Assembly (NCBI GenBank): GCA_900074745.1
Contig: LT598468.1
Span: 186,001-250,000 of the forward strand
Length of the DNA: 64,000 nt
Direction: 5' to 3'
DNA from: Lachancea mirantina
Lineage: Eukaryota; Ascomycota; Saccharomycetes; Saccharomycetales; Saccharomycetaceae
Under the pieces are notes generated by a model. The model ran no database searches. It saw nothing but the letters and a program-made list of their open reading frames with translations, and was not told the origin of the DNA. The position numbers were made by a program, and so were the translations under genes. This document shows, piece by piece, positions 20,652 through 29,121 of the stretch (position 1 is its first letter; each line of letters opens with the position of its first letter).

Positions 20652-20900
20652 ATGCTAAGACGGTCGGTCTGTTTGATCACGCAGAAGATCCGAGTGAAGC
20701 CCGTGGCTTGCCCTTTCGTTATTACCCGGCCTCCTCCCGGTCCTTGGGGAAACTTGCCAGCTGAACTGAAAAATTTGATTCCTCTCGACTACCAACTGTA
20801 TTCCTATGCTGAAAAAATCAATACATATTACATCTTCTGGAATACCAGCTGGGACACTTTTGATATCATGTGTTTTCCTGGCGCAAATGGCCGGAAGTAG
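20652..20900 (+). CDS. Possible orphan small protein
   Basis: An 82-codon ORF that I do not recognise. The N-terminus MLRRSVCLITQKIRVKP is basic and hydrophobic with no acidic residue, like a mitochondrial presequence. It is followed by a Pro-rich linker (TRPPPGPWGN) and an aromatic-rich stretch with many Tyr and Trp (DYQLYSYAEKINTYYIFWN). The composition looks more protein-like than most chance ORFs. It lies 175 bases after the aldo-keto reductase gene on the same strand, in a 1.1-kb gap. Chance remains possible. Confidence 0.28.
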   Translation: MLRRSVCLITQKIRVKPVACPFVITRPPPGPWGNLPAELKNLIPLDYQLYSYAEKINTYYIFWNTSWDTFDIMCFPGANGRK

Positions 20901-21633
20901 AATTAAGGTTTTTGGGGCACTCGCCTCAGAGAGCTATTTCTCGTTATAATTCAAACGGCCGTATAGCGGTGCTATAACCTCGCAAGAGGCTATTCGCTGT
21001 TTACTAGATGGCCTGGCGATTCGCTTCGGGAGGACACCTTTGCTCGTCCGCTCCTCTTTCGGGCGTTGTCCGGTGTAGTCTACTCTTACTTGTCGTTGTA
21101 AGTGATAATATGTCTCTTTTAGACCTCTGATGTCGCATTATCAGCTGCCGACGACGAGGGGAGTTGTACCTATGATAAAATTCGCTATCTTATGATTGAC
21201 CGGCGAAGACTGGTATCTACATGTTCCCAGGTCCTTAACCGCGGCATTCTGCGAACGCGCTACTCGTTTCAGGTAATATCCCTAAATACGAATGTTTATG
21301 ATTTCCCAATGAGGTCATTTGTTTACATTTCTGATTCATGCACAACAGCCGTTGTGCCTACAAATATGACATGCAGCTGCCGACGTTTGTCGATCTTCGC
21401 TTCGCCGAAAGCCAAGGTGACACGCATACGGGGGCGTTTGTCTTCGGCGATTGACACTTCTTGATAGGAAGAGATCTTCAAAGACGCAGATCAAAATAAT
21501 ACGGTTGTATATAAGCGATGTGACTCTAAGATTGGGTCGGATTTTGAGTTTTGAACGTTAATTGTAGGTTTCGGCTCACTAAGCGGAGTTCGGGGTTTGT
21601 ATATTCTCAAAATTCTTAGGAAGAAAAGCACAC
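20901..21633. other. Intergenic region before the Bem1-like gene, with two adjacent hairpins
   Basis: About 730 bases. At 20962-20976 TATAGC-GGT-GCTATA is a perfect 6-bp stem with a 3-base loop. Directly after, at 20978-20989, CCTC-GCAA-GAGG is a 4-bp stem closed by a GNRA-type tetraloop. GC content is above the local average to about 21170. This could be a structured RNA or a leader; I can name no family. A TATATAAG box is at about 21507, upstream of the next gene. Confidence 0.35.
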
Positions 21634-23103
21634 ATGTCGGAAGTCAAGATGCTGCGCATTCAAACCGACAGGTTCGGTTTGGGAAGCATAGCTAGAAGTT
21701 TAAACAGAGAAGACGCAGAAAAGAGACGCAGGAAATTATCTATTTCAGGACCCAAGGTGAGCGGCGCCACGTCAAATCATCTGAAATCCACATTTCGGTA
21801 TCCCGATTTGTTTCTGGATGTGTTATACGATTTTGAACGGAGTCTTATGACGTCGAGCTCTAAAGATGCTTCGGCATATTTGAACGTATACCAAGGCGAA
21901 ACGGTGCAATTGGTAAAAGCGATGGACAACAATCTCATCGAAGTGAAGCTACTCAGTCGAGTAGGACAGGGTCTCATTCCTTTGCGATGCGTCTCTGTCA
22001 ACACCGCGCTTTCCAATCCACGTTTGGCGGCTCATTTCCTCCACGGCACCAAGTGGTCACATCCCTCTGGCTTCGAGAACCCTTCCGAGAAAGCTGTCGC
22101 TCCAAAATTTGACCCCAAGAATCTTAAAGCAAGCAGTGTTGTTGATATCAAAGTCTCCCATAACAGGGTCTGGTACCGGGTAGATTGCGAGATGCACTCT
22201 GGGGATCGTTTCATATTGTGCCGCTTTTTTCAGGATTTTTACGCTTTGCAACTGCTTCTAGTAAGAATGCAACGCCAGATCAATAGTACTCTGAACCTGC
22301 CAGCCTTGCCCGATCCAACGCGCTCACTGGCAAACGAAAACATTAAGCTTCGTTGCAAGGAGTTTAGTGAATACATCCGAGTTTTGATGGCTTTGCCATT
22401 CTCTTCTACAATTTTACGAGATGGAGAGCCTCTGGGCGGTTTTCTGGCACCAAGATCTGGAGATCTACGACTCACGTCTATCGGAGCGCTTTTCACGCTT
22501 TCCAAAATGACAAGTTCGTCTTACATCACCATAGCTACTCTGCCGCCCAGCAAAATTGAGCTAGCAGTCTTTCAAAACCTAACATCTAAGTTCGCAGTCT
22601 CAATGCCTCGAGCTATAGGAGCCCACAAATCACAACAACGATCTCAGGCGCGCTCAATGATGGTATCTTCATCTCAAGACGTAAAAATCAACAAGATCCC
22701 CAGTGTCAGCTCAGCGCCCAGCACTCCTGTAATGCGAAACCCCCCAATTTTCTCATCGCATACCGAAACATCCGACTTGGCGATTAACCACAAGGAATTG
22801 GTTAAAGTCAAGATCTTATATCATGATGATTGCTATGCAATTAAATGTCAAGTCTCAGAAATAGATAATTTGGAAAAGTTACGGGCATTAATTTCGGCAA
22901 AGCTCTTCAGTGACTTTTCCATACGGACGACGACTTTCACAATTTCTCACATCAGTGATCATGGGAAAATCGCTTTGGTGACCGATAATTCAGTTTACCA
23001 GAGAGTCGCTATGTCAGTCCGGCCGTCGCTATTCGTCGCTTTCAATACCACACCGGACCTTGGTGGTAAGAATCGTCGCCTAATATTTCGAGTTCACTCA
23101 TAG
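21634..23103 (+). CDS. Bem1-like scaffold with one SH3, a PX and a PB1 domain
   Basis: Probably a polarity scaffold related to Bem1, which links Cdc42, Cdc24 and PAK kinases at the bud site. The 489-residue product has one SH3-like domain at about 60-125 (VLYDFE ... GQGLIPLRCVSV), a PX domain at about 168-275 (YRVDCEMHSGDRFILCRFFQ, then DFYALQ) and a C-terminal PB1-like domain at about 395-480 (VKVKILYHDDCYAIKCQV). S. cerevisiae Bem1 (551 residues) has two SH3 domains; this protein aligns only with the second, and the usual SH3 Trp pair is absent (NLIEVKLL). The N-terminus is basic. It lies between YJR096W-like and HST3 genes, not where I know BEM1 to be, so I read it as a diverged paralogue, not the main BEM1. 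Function is inferred from domain order only. Confidence 0.65.
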   Translation: MSEVKMLRIQTDRFGLGSIARSLNREDAEKRRRKLSISGPKVSGATSNHLKSTFRYPDLFLDVLYDFERSLMTSSSKDASAYLNVYQGETVQLVKAMDNNLIEVKLLSRVGQGLIPLRCVSVNTALSNPRLAAHFLHGTKWSHPSGFENPSEKAVAPKFDPKNLKASSVVDIKVSHNRVWYRVDCEMHSGDRFILCRFFQDFYALQLLLVRMQRQINSTLNLPALPDPTRSLANENIKLRCKEFSEYIRVLMALPFSSTILRDGEPLGGFLAPRSGDLRLTSIGALFTLSKMTSSSYITIATLPPSKIELAVFQNLTSKFAVSMPRAIGAHKSQQRSQARSMMVSSSQDVKINKIPSVSSAPSTPVMRNPPIFSSHTETSDLAINHKELVKVKILYHDDCYAIKCQVSEIDNLEKLRALISAKLFSDFSIRTTTFTISHISDHGKIALVTDNSVYQRVAMSVRPSLFVAFNTTPDLGGKNRRLIFRVHS

Positions 23104-23156
23104 ATGATCAATAAAATAGACTTATAGATGTACTATGGTTAGAGGGTGCTTTTTGG

Positions 23157-24683
23157 CTAATTCTTTGGATAGGTTGTCTTTGAAAGTTTAGCATGTAAAT
23201 TAATCGCCTCGAGATCGTCAACGTCAGTGACAACATCCTCAATAGTGGTGTCTGTCAGGCAATCTACAGTGTCTTGTCGGCTCAAGGACTGTGAGTACTC
23301 CATTTTGCCATTTGCGGTCCAGTCGCTATATGTCTCTTGGCTACCGGATGTGTTGCTGTTGCTTATAAACGGCAGATATTCTTCTGAAAGTTTTGGGATT
23401 ATTTTAGTTTCCCCTTTAGACAGCTCGGAATACAATGACCGACTCGACGCAGTTTTGGTCTTTTTCGAGGTTCTCGATAGTTTTGGTGGCTCTTCGATAT
23501 TGTGTTTGCAATTAGTCCCCTTTTGAGGAGTTGGAGGAGGTGTCATTCTCTTCTCTTCCCGTTGCCTTTTTCGCGCTTCGCTGTTTTCTCTCTTCAGTTG
23601 TCTAATCCTATTGACTTCTTCCTGAGACCGGAAAAACTCAGGTATCTCGCTCTTTAAATAAGCAACCCAATCGTCGCAGTCGCTGATAATCTGATAGTCA
23701 ATGATACTGTGCCAACTGCTATCCGCTATGCGTGTCTTGTTAATGAGGATAACTAATCCGTTCCGTTCATGAACCTGTTTGCTTATACTGCGCACAAGCC
23801 TTTTGACTCCATCGACCTTCAAACTAGTACCCATTACGAAAAAGACGTCTGGTTTGCCCTTGCACAAATCCAGGTTGAGCCCGTGGGTAATGAAGTCGCA
23901 GCTTGGATGATTTTCTCCATATAGCACAATGTTTGGTCTCAATAATCCAACGGTCCCAGTATTACGCTTGCCTTGCAAAGATCGCTGCGTATGGAATTCA
24001 TGACATTTCGGACAATTGGGAAGCACTCCATTCCTCAAATGGCGAGAAAGATGTCTGCTCCATGCAAAAGTTTTAGAACAGCGCGTACAACTAAGCATAT
24101 TGAGATCGCCGTGAAGTTGCACAACGTCTAATCCACTCCAGTGATTCGAAAAGCAAGTTTCTTCTAAACCTCCAGAAGACATCTCAAGCCCTAACTGTTT
24201 CTCAATTCCGTCTATATTTTGAGTGTAACATCTCAGTAACTTGCCCCTATTTTTTAAATGCGCGATGAACCGGTGCGTTTGCGTCGGCTGAGCTACTCTG
24301 GTGCTGCTATACAGCTTCTCCATAAACGTAGCAAAGATAGAAATTTTCTCTTCTTCCCTGAACAATGAAATGTCAAACATTTCTTGACCAGATCTTATCG
24401 ATAGCTTTGGATAGCTCTTCTTGACCATCTCGTAAAGCCCGTCTGAAGACCTGAAATCTGGTATTCCTGCGTTGCACGATATTCCGGCTCCAGTGAGCAC
24501 CAAGCATTTGCGAGATCTATTAATCTGCTTATTTATCGAATCCATAAGACTTTTACTCTCTTCTTCATCGATAGTCAGACATTGTAGCTTTAGAGTTCTT
24601 AAATCGGGCCTTGAAACCCTCCTCTTCAAACTGGAAGGCAGTTTCCCATCAAACGATTCTTGGCTAAACGTCAGGGCCGACAT
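23157..24683 (-). CDS. HST3: NAD-dependent histone deacetylase (H3K56 sirtuin)
   Basis: Removes acetyl groups from histone H3 Lys56 after S phase, in the nucleus. The 508-residue product has the sirtuin core: GAGISCNAGIPDFRSSDGLY at about 65-84, TQNID, the catalytic His in VQLHGDL, a zinc site with two Cys pairs (CTRC and CPKC), and GTSLKVDGVKRLVR. The YGENHP and ILINKTRI segments resemble Hst3 more than Sir2. The C-terminal 160 residues are a Ser/Lys-rich disordered tail, longer than in S. cerevisiae Hst3 (447 residues), which carries degradation signals in that part. It ends 53 bases from the Bem1-like gene (convergent). HST4 would be the alternative name for the unduplicated gene. Confidence 0.9.
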   Translation of the reverse strand: MSALTFSQESFDGKLPSSLKRRVSRPDLRTLKLQCLTIDEEESKSLMDSINKQINRSRKCLVLTGAGISCNAGIPDFRSSDGLYEMVKKSYPKLSIRSGQEMFDISLFREEEKISIFATFMEKLYSSTRVAQPTQTHRFIAHLKNRGKLLRCYTQNIDGIEKQLGLEMSSGGLEETCFSNHWSGLDVVQLHGDLNMLSCTRCSKTFAWSRHLSRHLRNGVLPNCPKCHEFHTQRSLQGKRNTGTVGLLRPNIVLYGENHPSCDFITHGLNLDLCKGKPDVFFVMGTSLKVDGVKRLVRSISKQVHERNGLVILINKTRIADSSWHSIIDYQIISDCDDWVAYLKSEIPEFFRSQEEVNRIRQLKRENSEARKRQREEKRMTPPPTPQKGTNCKHNIEEPPKLSRTSKKTKTASSRSLYSELSKGETKIIPKLSEEYLPFISNSNTSGSQETYSDWTANGKMEYSQSLSRQDTVDCLTDTTIEDVVTDVDDLEAINLHAKLSKTTYPKN

Positions 24684-24965
24684 TCTGGCCTTTGTTTTCG
24701 GCGTTCAAAGCTGGTTCTCTTCTCACTAGGATCTTGGAACTCAGTTTTGATTAGTTGTGCTCTCTCTGCATTGCTTGATCATTGATCAAAGTTGATCTTT
24801 TACCTAAAAAAGTTAAAAAAAATTTCAAAGTCGTCAGCTAGCGGCGAATCAATAAACTGGTATCGATATCGATGGATCCTCGTTCATACAGTGAATGATG
24901 CGTATAAAGGCTTTAGGCTCTTGGTTTAAATAACGCGTTGTTGTCGTGTTAACATTTCGAGTCGC

Positions 24966-26750
24966 TTAAGCACCTTGGCTATTAACGGCGAGCTCCATGA
25001 TCAACTTAGTAGTCAAATGTAGAAATGGGTAAGCCGAAAATGTACTCATCTCATCTTCGTTACTCGAAGGAGTTGCAGAACCACCTTGGCTGGTTTCCCA
25101 ACCATCGAACTTGAAATCGACCAAATAGTTATTGGCTTCAATTTGAAATAGTTGTATGACCATTTTCATGAGATCCGGGATATTGTCGGTGGAAGGTTGT
25201 TTGCAATCATATTTCCAACGAACCCGAATAATCCAAAGATCTTCTTCGGAAGGACGGGCCCATTCAGCACCCAAGTTTTTCAAAGCAAGATAGATCTCTC
25301 CCATAACATCTAGCGGGTAGGATCTGGAACGGATTCCAAAATGCCATCTAGTTTTGGACTTTTTGGTGCTTAGAGGAGAAATCTTGGTAGCAGCAGAGGA
25401 ACCCTCGGCGAGCATGTTTGCGCGATGTATTTGAGGTAGAGAGCTTGGCAAAATGGCGATCGTACTGTCTTCGTCTTTTTGCTGATCTCCAAAAGGTGAC
25501 TGGTATGTGCGTTGTTGGCCGCTTTTTTTGAAATGATGATGCTGACGGTGCCCGGAACCTGAGGGACTGCCGTTGCGTGGTTTTTGTTCCCATGTGGGAG
25601 GAGATTGGGACAAAAATGTGTCGAGCTCATTACTCTGAGCCTTATTGGCTTTGAGATCGTCAATCAACGACTTGTTCTCTTTGATTAACATGTATGCGTC
25701 CCTTATCTCTGCGAATGTAGCATTGTCCTCACCAGATTCTAGAGCTTCGTAAATTTCGTCTCCGTCGTAACCCATCGTCTTCGAAAGTGCTGTCACTAAA
25801 GTATCGTCAACTTCTTCGTCCTGTGCCGTGGTGGGATCATTTTCCCCGTCACTGGCGTTATTTTTCATGTCTGGAGGAACTAGATATTCTGGTAAATCAA
25901 CTTTGAACCACTCGTCAGTCATAATTTCATGAATAGTGATTCTGTTCAGCGGATTTACAATGAGCATTCTTTTGATCAAATTCGTGGCTCCTGGGGACAA
26001 AAATTTGGGAAGTGTGTAGATACCATTGCTGATGTTTTTGAACAGCACTGGTATGCTTTCGTCATCAAAGGGTAATCTTCGACACAGCATCACATACAGA
26101 ATGACACCGGAGGACCACACATCAACCTCAGGACCCGCGTAAAGTTTCCCGCTGATAACTTCTGGCGCGGCGTAGTTGGGCGACCCGCATGACGTCCTCA
26201 AAAAATTACCATCGGTCATGATGTTAGAGAGACCAAAATCGGCGATTTTGACATTAAGATGCTCGTCCAAAAGCAGATTTTCCGGCTTTAAGTCCCGATG
26301 CACAATCTTGTGGCGGTGGCAGTACTCGACCGCACTGATAATCTGTTGAAAGAAGCGGCGTGCTTCCGTCTCGCTCATTTTGTCGCGCTGCACAATGTAG
26401 TCAAAAAGCTCATTCCCCGCATACTCAATCACCATGATGATTTCATCCTTGGATTTGATCACGTCGTACAGCTTAATGATATGCGGGTGTCTCAGCAACC
26501 GAAGATACGAGATCTCACGTTCGATTCTCCCTTGCATGTCACTTTTCGCAAGCACCTTCTTGTTGATGATCTTAAGTGCCACACGCTGGCCCGTCGTAAC
26601 ATGATATGCGAGCTTCACCTTACCGAAAGAACCCTCTCCCAGCGTTTTGATTATCTGATATTTTCCAATCCTTTGTTCGCCCGTATGTGACGAATGGTGG
26701 TGGTGGTGGTGGTGATGGTGGTGATGACCACTGCTGCTCTGGTTAGACAT
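24966..26750 (-). CDS. SNF1: AMP-activated protein kinase catalytic subunit Snf1
   Basis: Kinase that derepresses glucose-repressed genes and responds to energy stress. The 594-residue product has a run of 11 His at about 9-19, the kinase domain from about 29 (LGEGSFGKVKLAYH, ATP Lys60, HRDLKPEN, DFGLSN), and the activation loop FLRTSCGSPNYAAPE with the Thr phosphorylated by Snf1-activating kinases. A UBA-like autoinhibitory segment at about 330-365 and a KA1-like C-terminal domain follow. The ATG at 26750 is used; a GTG one codon upstream is ignored. S. cerevisiae Snf1 (YDR477W, 633 residues) also has an N-terminal poly-His run. It is divergent from the YDR476C homologue, as in S. cerevisiae. 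SFC1 nearby is a likely indirect target through Cat8. Confidence 0.97.
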   Translation of the reverse strand: MSNQSSSGHHHHHHHHHHHSSHTGEQRIGKYQIIKTLGEGSFGKVKLAYHVTTGQRVALKIINKKVLAKSDMQGRIEREISYLRLLRHPHIIKLYDVIKSKDEIIMVIEYAGNELFDYIVQRDKMSETEARRFFQQIISAVEYCHRHKIVHRDLKPENLLLDEHLNVKIADFGLSNIMTDGNFLRTSCGSPNYAAPEVISGKLYAGPEVDVWSSGVILYVMLCRRLPFDDESIPVLFKNISNGIYTLPKFLSPGATNLIKRMLIVNPLNRITIHEIMTDEWFKVDLPEYLVPPDMKNNASDGENDPTTAQDEEVDDTLVTALSKTMGYDGDEIYEALESGEDNATFAEIRDAYMLIKENKSLIDDLKANKAQSNELDTFLSQSPPTWEQKPRNGSPSGSGHRQHHHFKKSGQQRTYQSPFGDQQKDEDSTIAILPSSLPQIHRANMLAEGSSAATKISPLSTKKSKTRWHFGIRSRSYPLDVMGEIYLALKNLGAEWARPSEEDLWIIRVRWKYDCKQPSTDNIPDLMKMVIQLFQIEANNYLVDFKFDGWETSQGGSATPSSNEDEMSTFSAYPFLHLTTKLIMELAVNSQGA

Positions 26751-27169
26751 CACGTTCTTGTCACTGTTCGGGTGTTCCAGCGACTGGCAATCTTCAGGTT
26801 AAGGGCTTTCGATTTGAAGGTCCCCTTTCGACTTGGTCATGTCTCAGTAGGGGGACAATCTGGTTTCTAAACAGCATCTTTCTCAATCATCCTATCTCTC
26901 AACGTAAATAATGATATTGACTTTATTGGCCACCTATACACGCGATTGAGAACGTTTGAACCGCCATATTGCCCTATATGAGTCACTCTGGCATTTAACT
27001 GATTTAGATGTCAACGAGGCGACTTTTCTCTATGTTTTTGCTTCTGTAGAAGCTATATTATGGTAATTAATGTGTTCGACTTCGTTAAACTGGCATACTC
27101 TAATAAAAGACGAAAAAGTGGCACTTCTGAGACACACCCAGGGCTCGAATATTAGCGCATCAATTAGCA
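26751..27169. other. Divergent promoter, SNF1 / YDR476C homologue
   Basis: 419 bases between divergent genes, with AT-rich stretches around 26900 and 27050. No RNA gene or exact regulatory motif was recognised. Confidence 0.5.
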
Positions 27170-27796
27170 ATGACTGGCCAGACTAAGGAGGGCATCATTG
27201 CGCACATGAACAAAAGCCATAAGCTGGCTTTGGAAGATTACCTCTATGCTTACGGCAAAGTACCCATTACGGACAAGATTGCCAATGTGAGACTTCTGTC
27301 GATCGATTTGACCCACATGGTGATCCAGTTCAACCATTTCGACGTAGAGTTTGAAATTGAAAAAACAGTAGCATTTGAGCCCGCTATTGAGGACTGGACG
27401 CAAGCGAGGCCTCGACTGGTCGAGATGGCCAAAGTAGGTGCGAAGCAAAGGGGTTATTCGCACATACAAATCAATGAAATGAGCTATCCAAAAACGGTGC
27501 GGGAATACACGATTCTTGCATTGGTGTTCTTACCGCTGGCGTGCTACTATAAACGTGAATTTCTAAACTACATCCCAGTCGTAGGTCCGAGAATGAACAA
27601 TGGAGCTCTGCTCATCGGCATTCAAGTGGCCGCTTTCGCTATCCATATCCTGGAATGCATTTACATTTTGAAACCAAAACTCGATTTCTACAGAGTGCCG
27701 ACAGACTTTCTCATCGAGTGGTACCTCTTTGGAATGCTTGAAGGATTTCCTGCCATCCAGAGATTCAACAAGCTTGTGGAGTCCAAGACTGACTGA
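27170..27796 (+). CDS. DUF2470 membrane protein, counterpart of YDR476C
   Basis: 208 residues. The first about 100 residues are a DUF2470 domain (IIAHMNKSHKLALEDYLYAYG), a fold also used in haem-handling proteins. The second half has membrane segments: YTILALVFLPLACYY, GALLIGIQVAAFAIHILECIYI, and a weaker one near FLIEWYLFGMLEG. S. cerevisiae YDR476C (224 residues) is reported in the endoplasmic reticulum and has no known function. The place next to SNF1, divergent, is conserved. Confidence 0.88.
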   Translation: MTGQTKEGIIAHMNKSHKLALEDYLYAYGKVPITDKIANVRLLSIDLTHMVIQFNHFDVEFEIEKTVAFEPAIEDWTQARPRLVEMAKVGAKQRGYSHIQINEMSYPKTVREYTILALVFLPLACYYKREFLNYIPVVGPRMNNGALLIGIQVAAFAIHILECIYILKPKLDFYRVPTDFLIEWYLFGMLEGFPAIQRFNKLVESKTD

Positions 27797-28023
27797 ATAT
27801 CCCCTACACAGCATTAGTGAACGCTTTGTCGCGATAAAGTAGCTATCTCACGTCGTTCCGTTTGTCTACGTCTACGTCTTTTATAAGTATGTCATTGTCT
27901 TAAAGCTGATATTTTTCAGCAGTGAAACTGAACCCTCAAGGGTTTAAGACAGTATCTGAGCCAGTTACAGGCATTTGCGTTGGAGTTTACCATTTCAGCG
28001 CGCGAAGAGTGGTTACCTATCGG

Positions 28024-28870
28024 ATGGAAACGCTGCGCAAGTTCTTTGACTCGCTGTGGCAGTACTTTCTTTCGCTGTTTTATCAAAGAGAGGTATGTAC
28101 AAGAACAAGAACAAAGATTGAAACCTTGGCAAGCTGTAAACTTGTTGGTACCAAAACCATGTGTCTAACACGTACAAATTTAGCTCAAAATTACAATTGT
28201 TGGATTGCAAAACTCTGGGAAAACGTCACTTGCGAGGGCGTTGCTGTCCAAGCCTTTCGAGCAAGACACAATACCGACACTAGGGATGCGGATGGAGCAA
28301 TTCTACATAGGAACCAACCTGATACAGCTGTTTGATTTGGCTGGGCAGCATCGGTTCCACTACATGTGGAACCGATATTTTGACAGATCCGATTTGATAA
28401 TCTATGTGCTGGACCTTTCTGACATGACGAATTGGAACGAGGCCAAACACAAGCTATGGGACGTTTTAATTAAAGTGAACGAAAATGCGACACCGGTTGT
28501 ATTGCTTGGCAATAAGACCGATCTGGTAGCTCCCTCAGAAGCCTCTGCGGCTGCCAAACGCGCTTTGAAGAAGAGTAAATCTAAAGGTACCGCAAAGGAA
28601 CAACCCATCATGGAGGATGTGTATATGGCGCCTCTTTTAAGAAACTACGACTACGACGACATTCCTGTATTCCAGCTCGATGAAACAAACCTGTACTTGC
28701 TGAGAAATATAGAAATACTCTCGAAAGAGCTAGGATTGGACTTGAAGAGCAACGTTTTACACACCGACACCACGCAAGTGTCCATCACCAGCGAACTCGT
28801 CATGTTCCCAATAAGTTGCAAAAACGGGGATAACATACAAGACATCTTGGAGTGGATAGCGCAAATGTGA
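28024..28870 (+). CDS. Arl8-type small GTPase, two exons
   Basis: Arf-like GTPase closest to Arl8, which in animals and plants acts on lysosomes or vacuoles. Exon 1 is 28024-28092 (23 codons), the intron 28093-28183 (donor GTATGT, branch-like GTCTAAC at 28163-28169, acceptor TTTAG), exon 2 28184-28870. The 251-residue product begins with an amphipathic helix (METLRKFFDSLWQYFLSLFY) without the Gly2 needed for myristoylation, as in Arl8. GTPase motifs: P-loop GLQNSGKT at 30-37, switch I Thr in TIPTLG, DLAGQHRFHYMWNRY at 74-88 (Arl8 has DIGGQPRFRSMWERY), NKTD at 133-136 and SCK near the end. A roughly 65-residue insertion follows NKTD, rich in Lys/Ala and acidic residues. Without the intron the P-loop would be cut. 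I know of no S. cerevisiae orthologue, so this seems to be an ancestral gene lost there. Confidence 0.85.
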
Positions 28871-29121
28871 TTATGGTTGATTGGACATCCATTGTCTTTT
28901 AAAGTTTCCGGTTCTTGGCGATTTGGATGTCCTTTGTACAAAATGATATCAACAGATTAAGTTGATCGAGAACTATAGGGCTTCTCTCAAATCCTTACCT
29001 TAATTTGATTTTATTGCATGGTAATACTGGTCGATCAACCGCTTGCTTGAAGCATATTTGTATCCTAGACAGATCCTCACAATTTTATACGAGAGGAAAT
29101 ACAGTGAGGCGGAGAAGCAGC

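Noticed and set aside
27922-28335. Unspliced 137-codon ORF over the first exon of the Arl8-like gene
   Set aside because: It runs through the intron in the wrong frame and destroys the P-loop; donor, branch-like and acceptor sequences support splicing.
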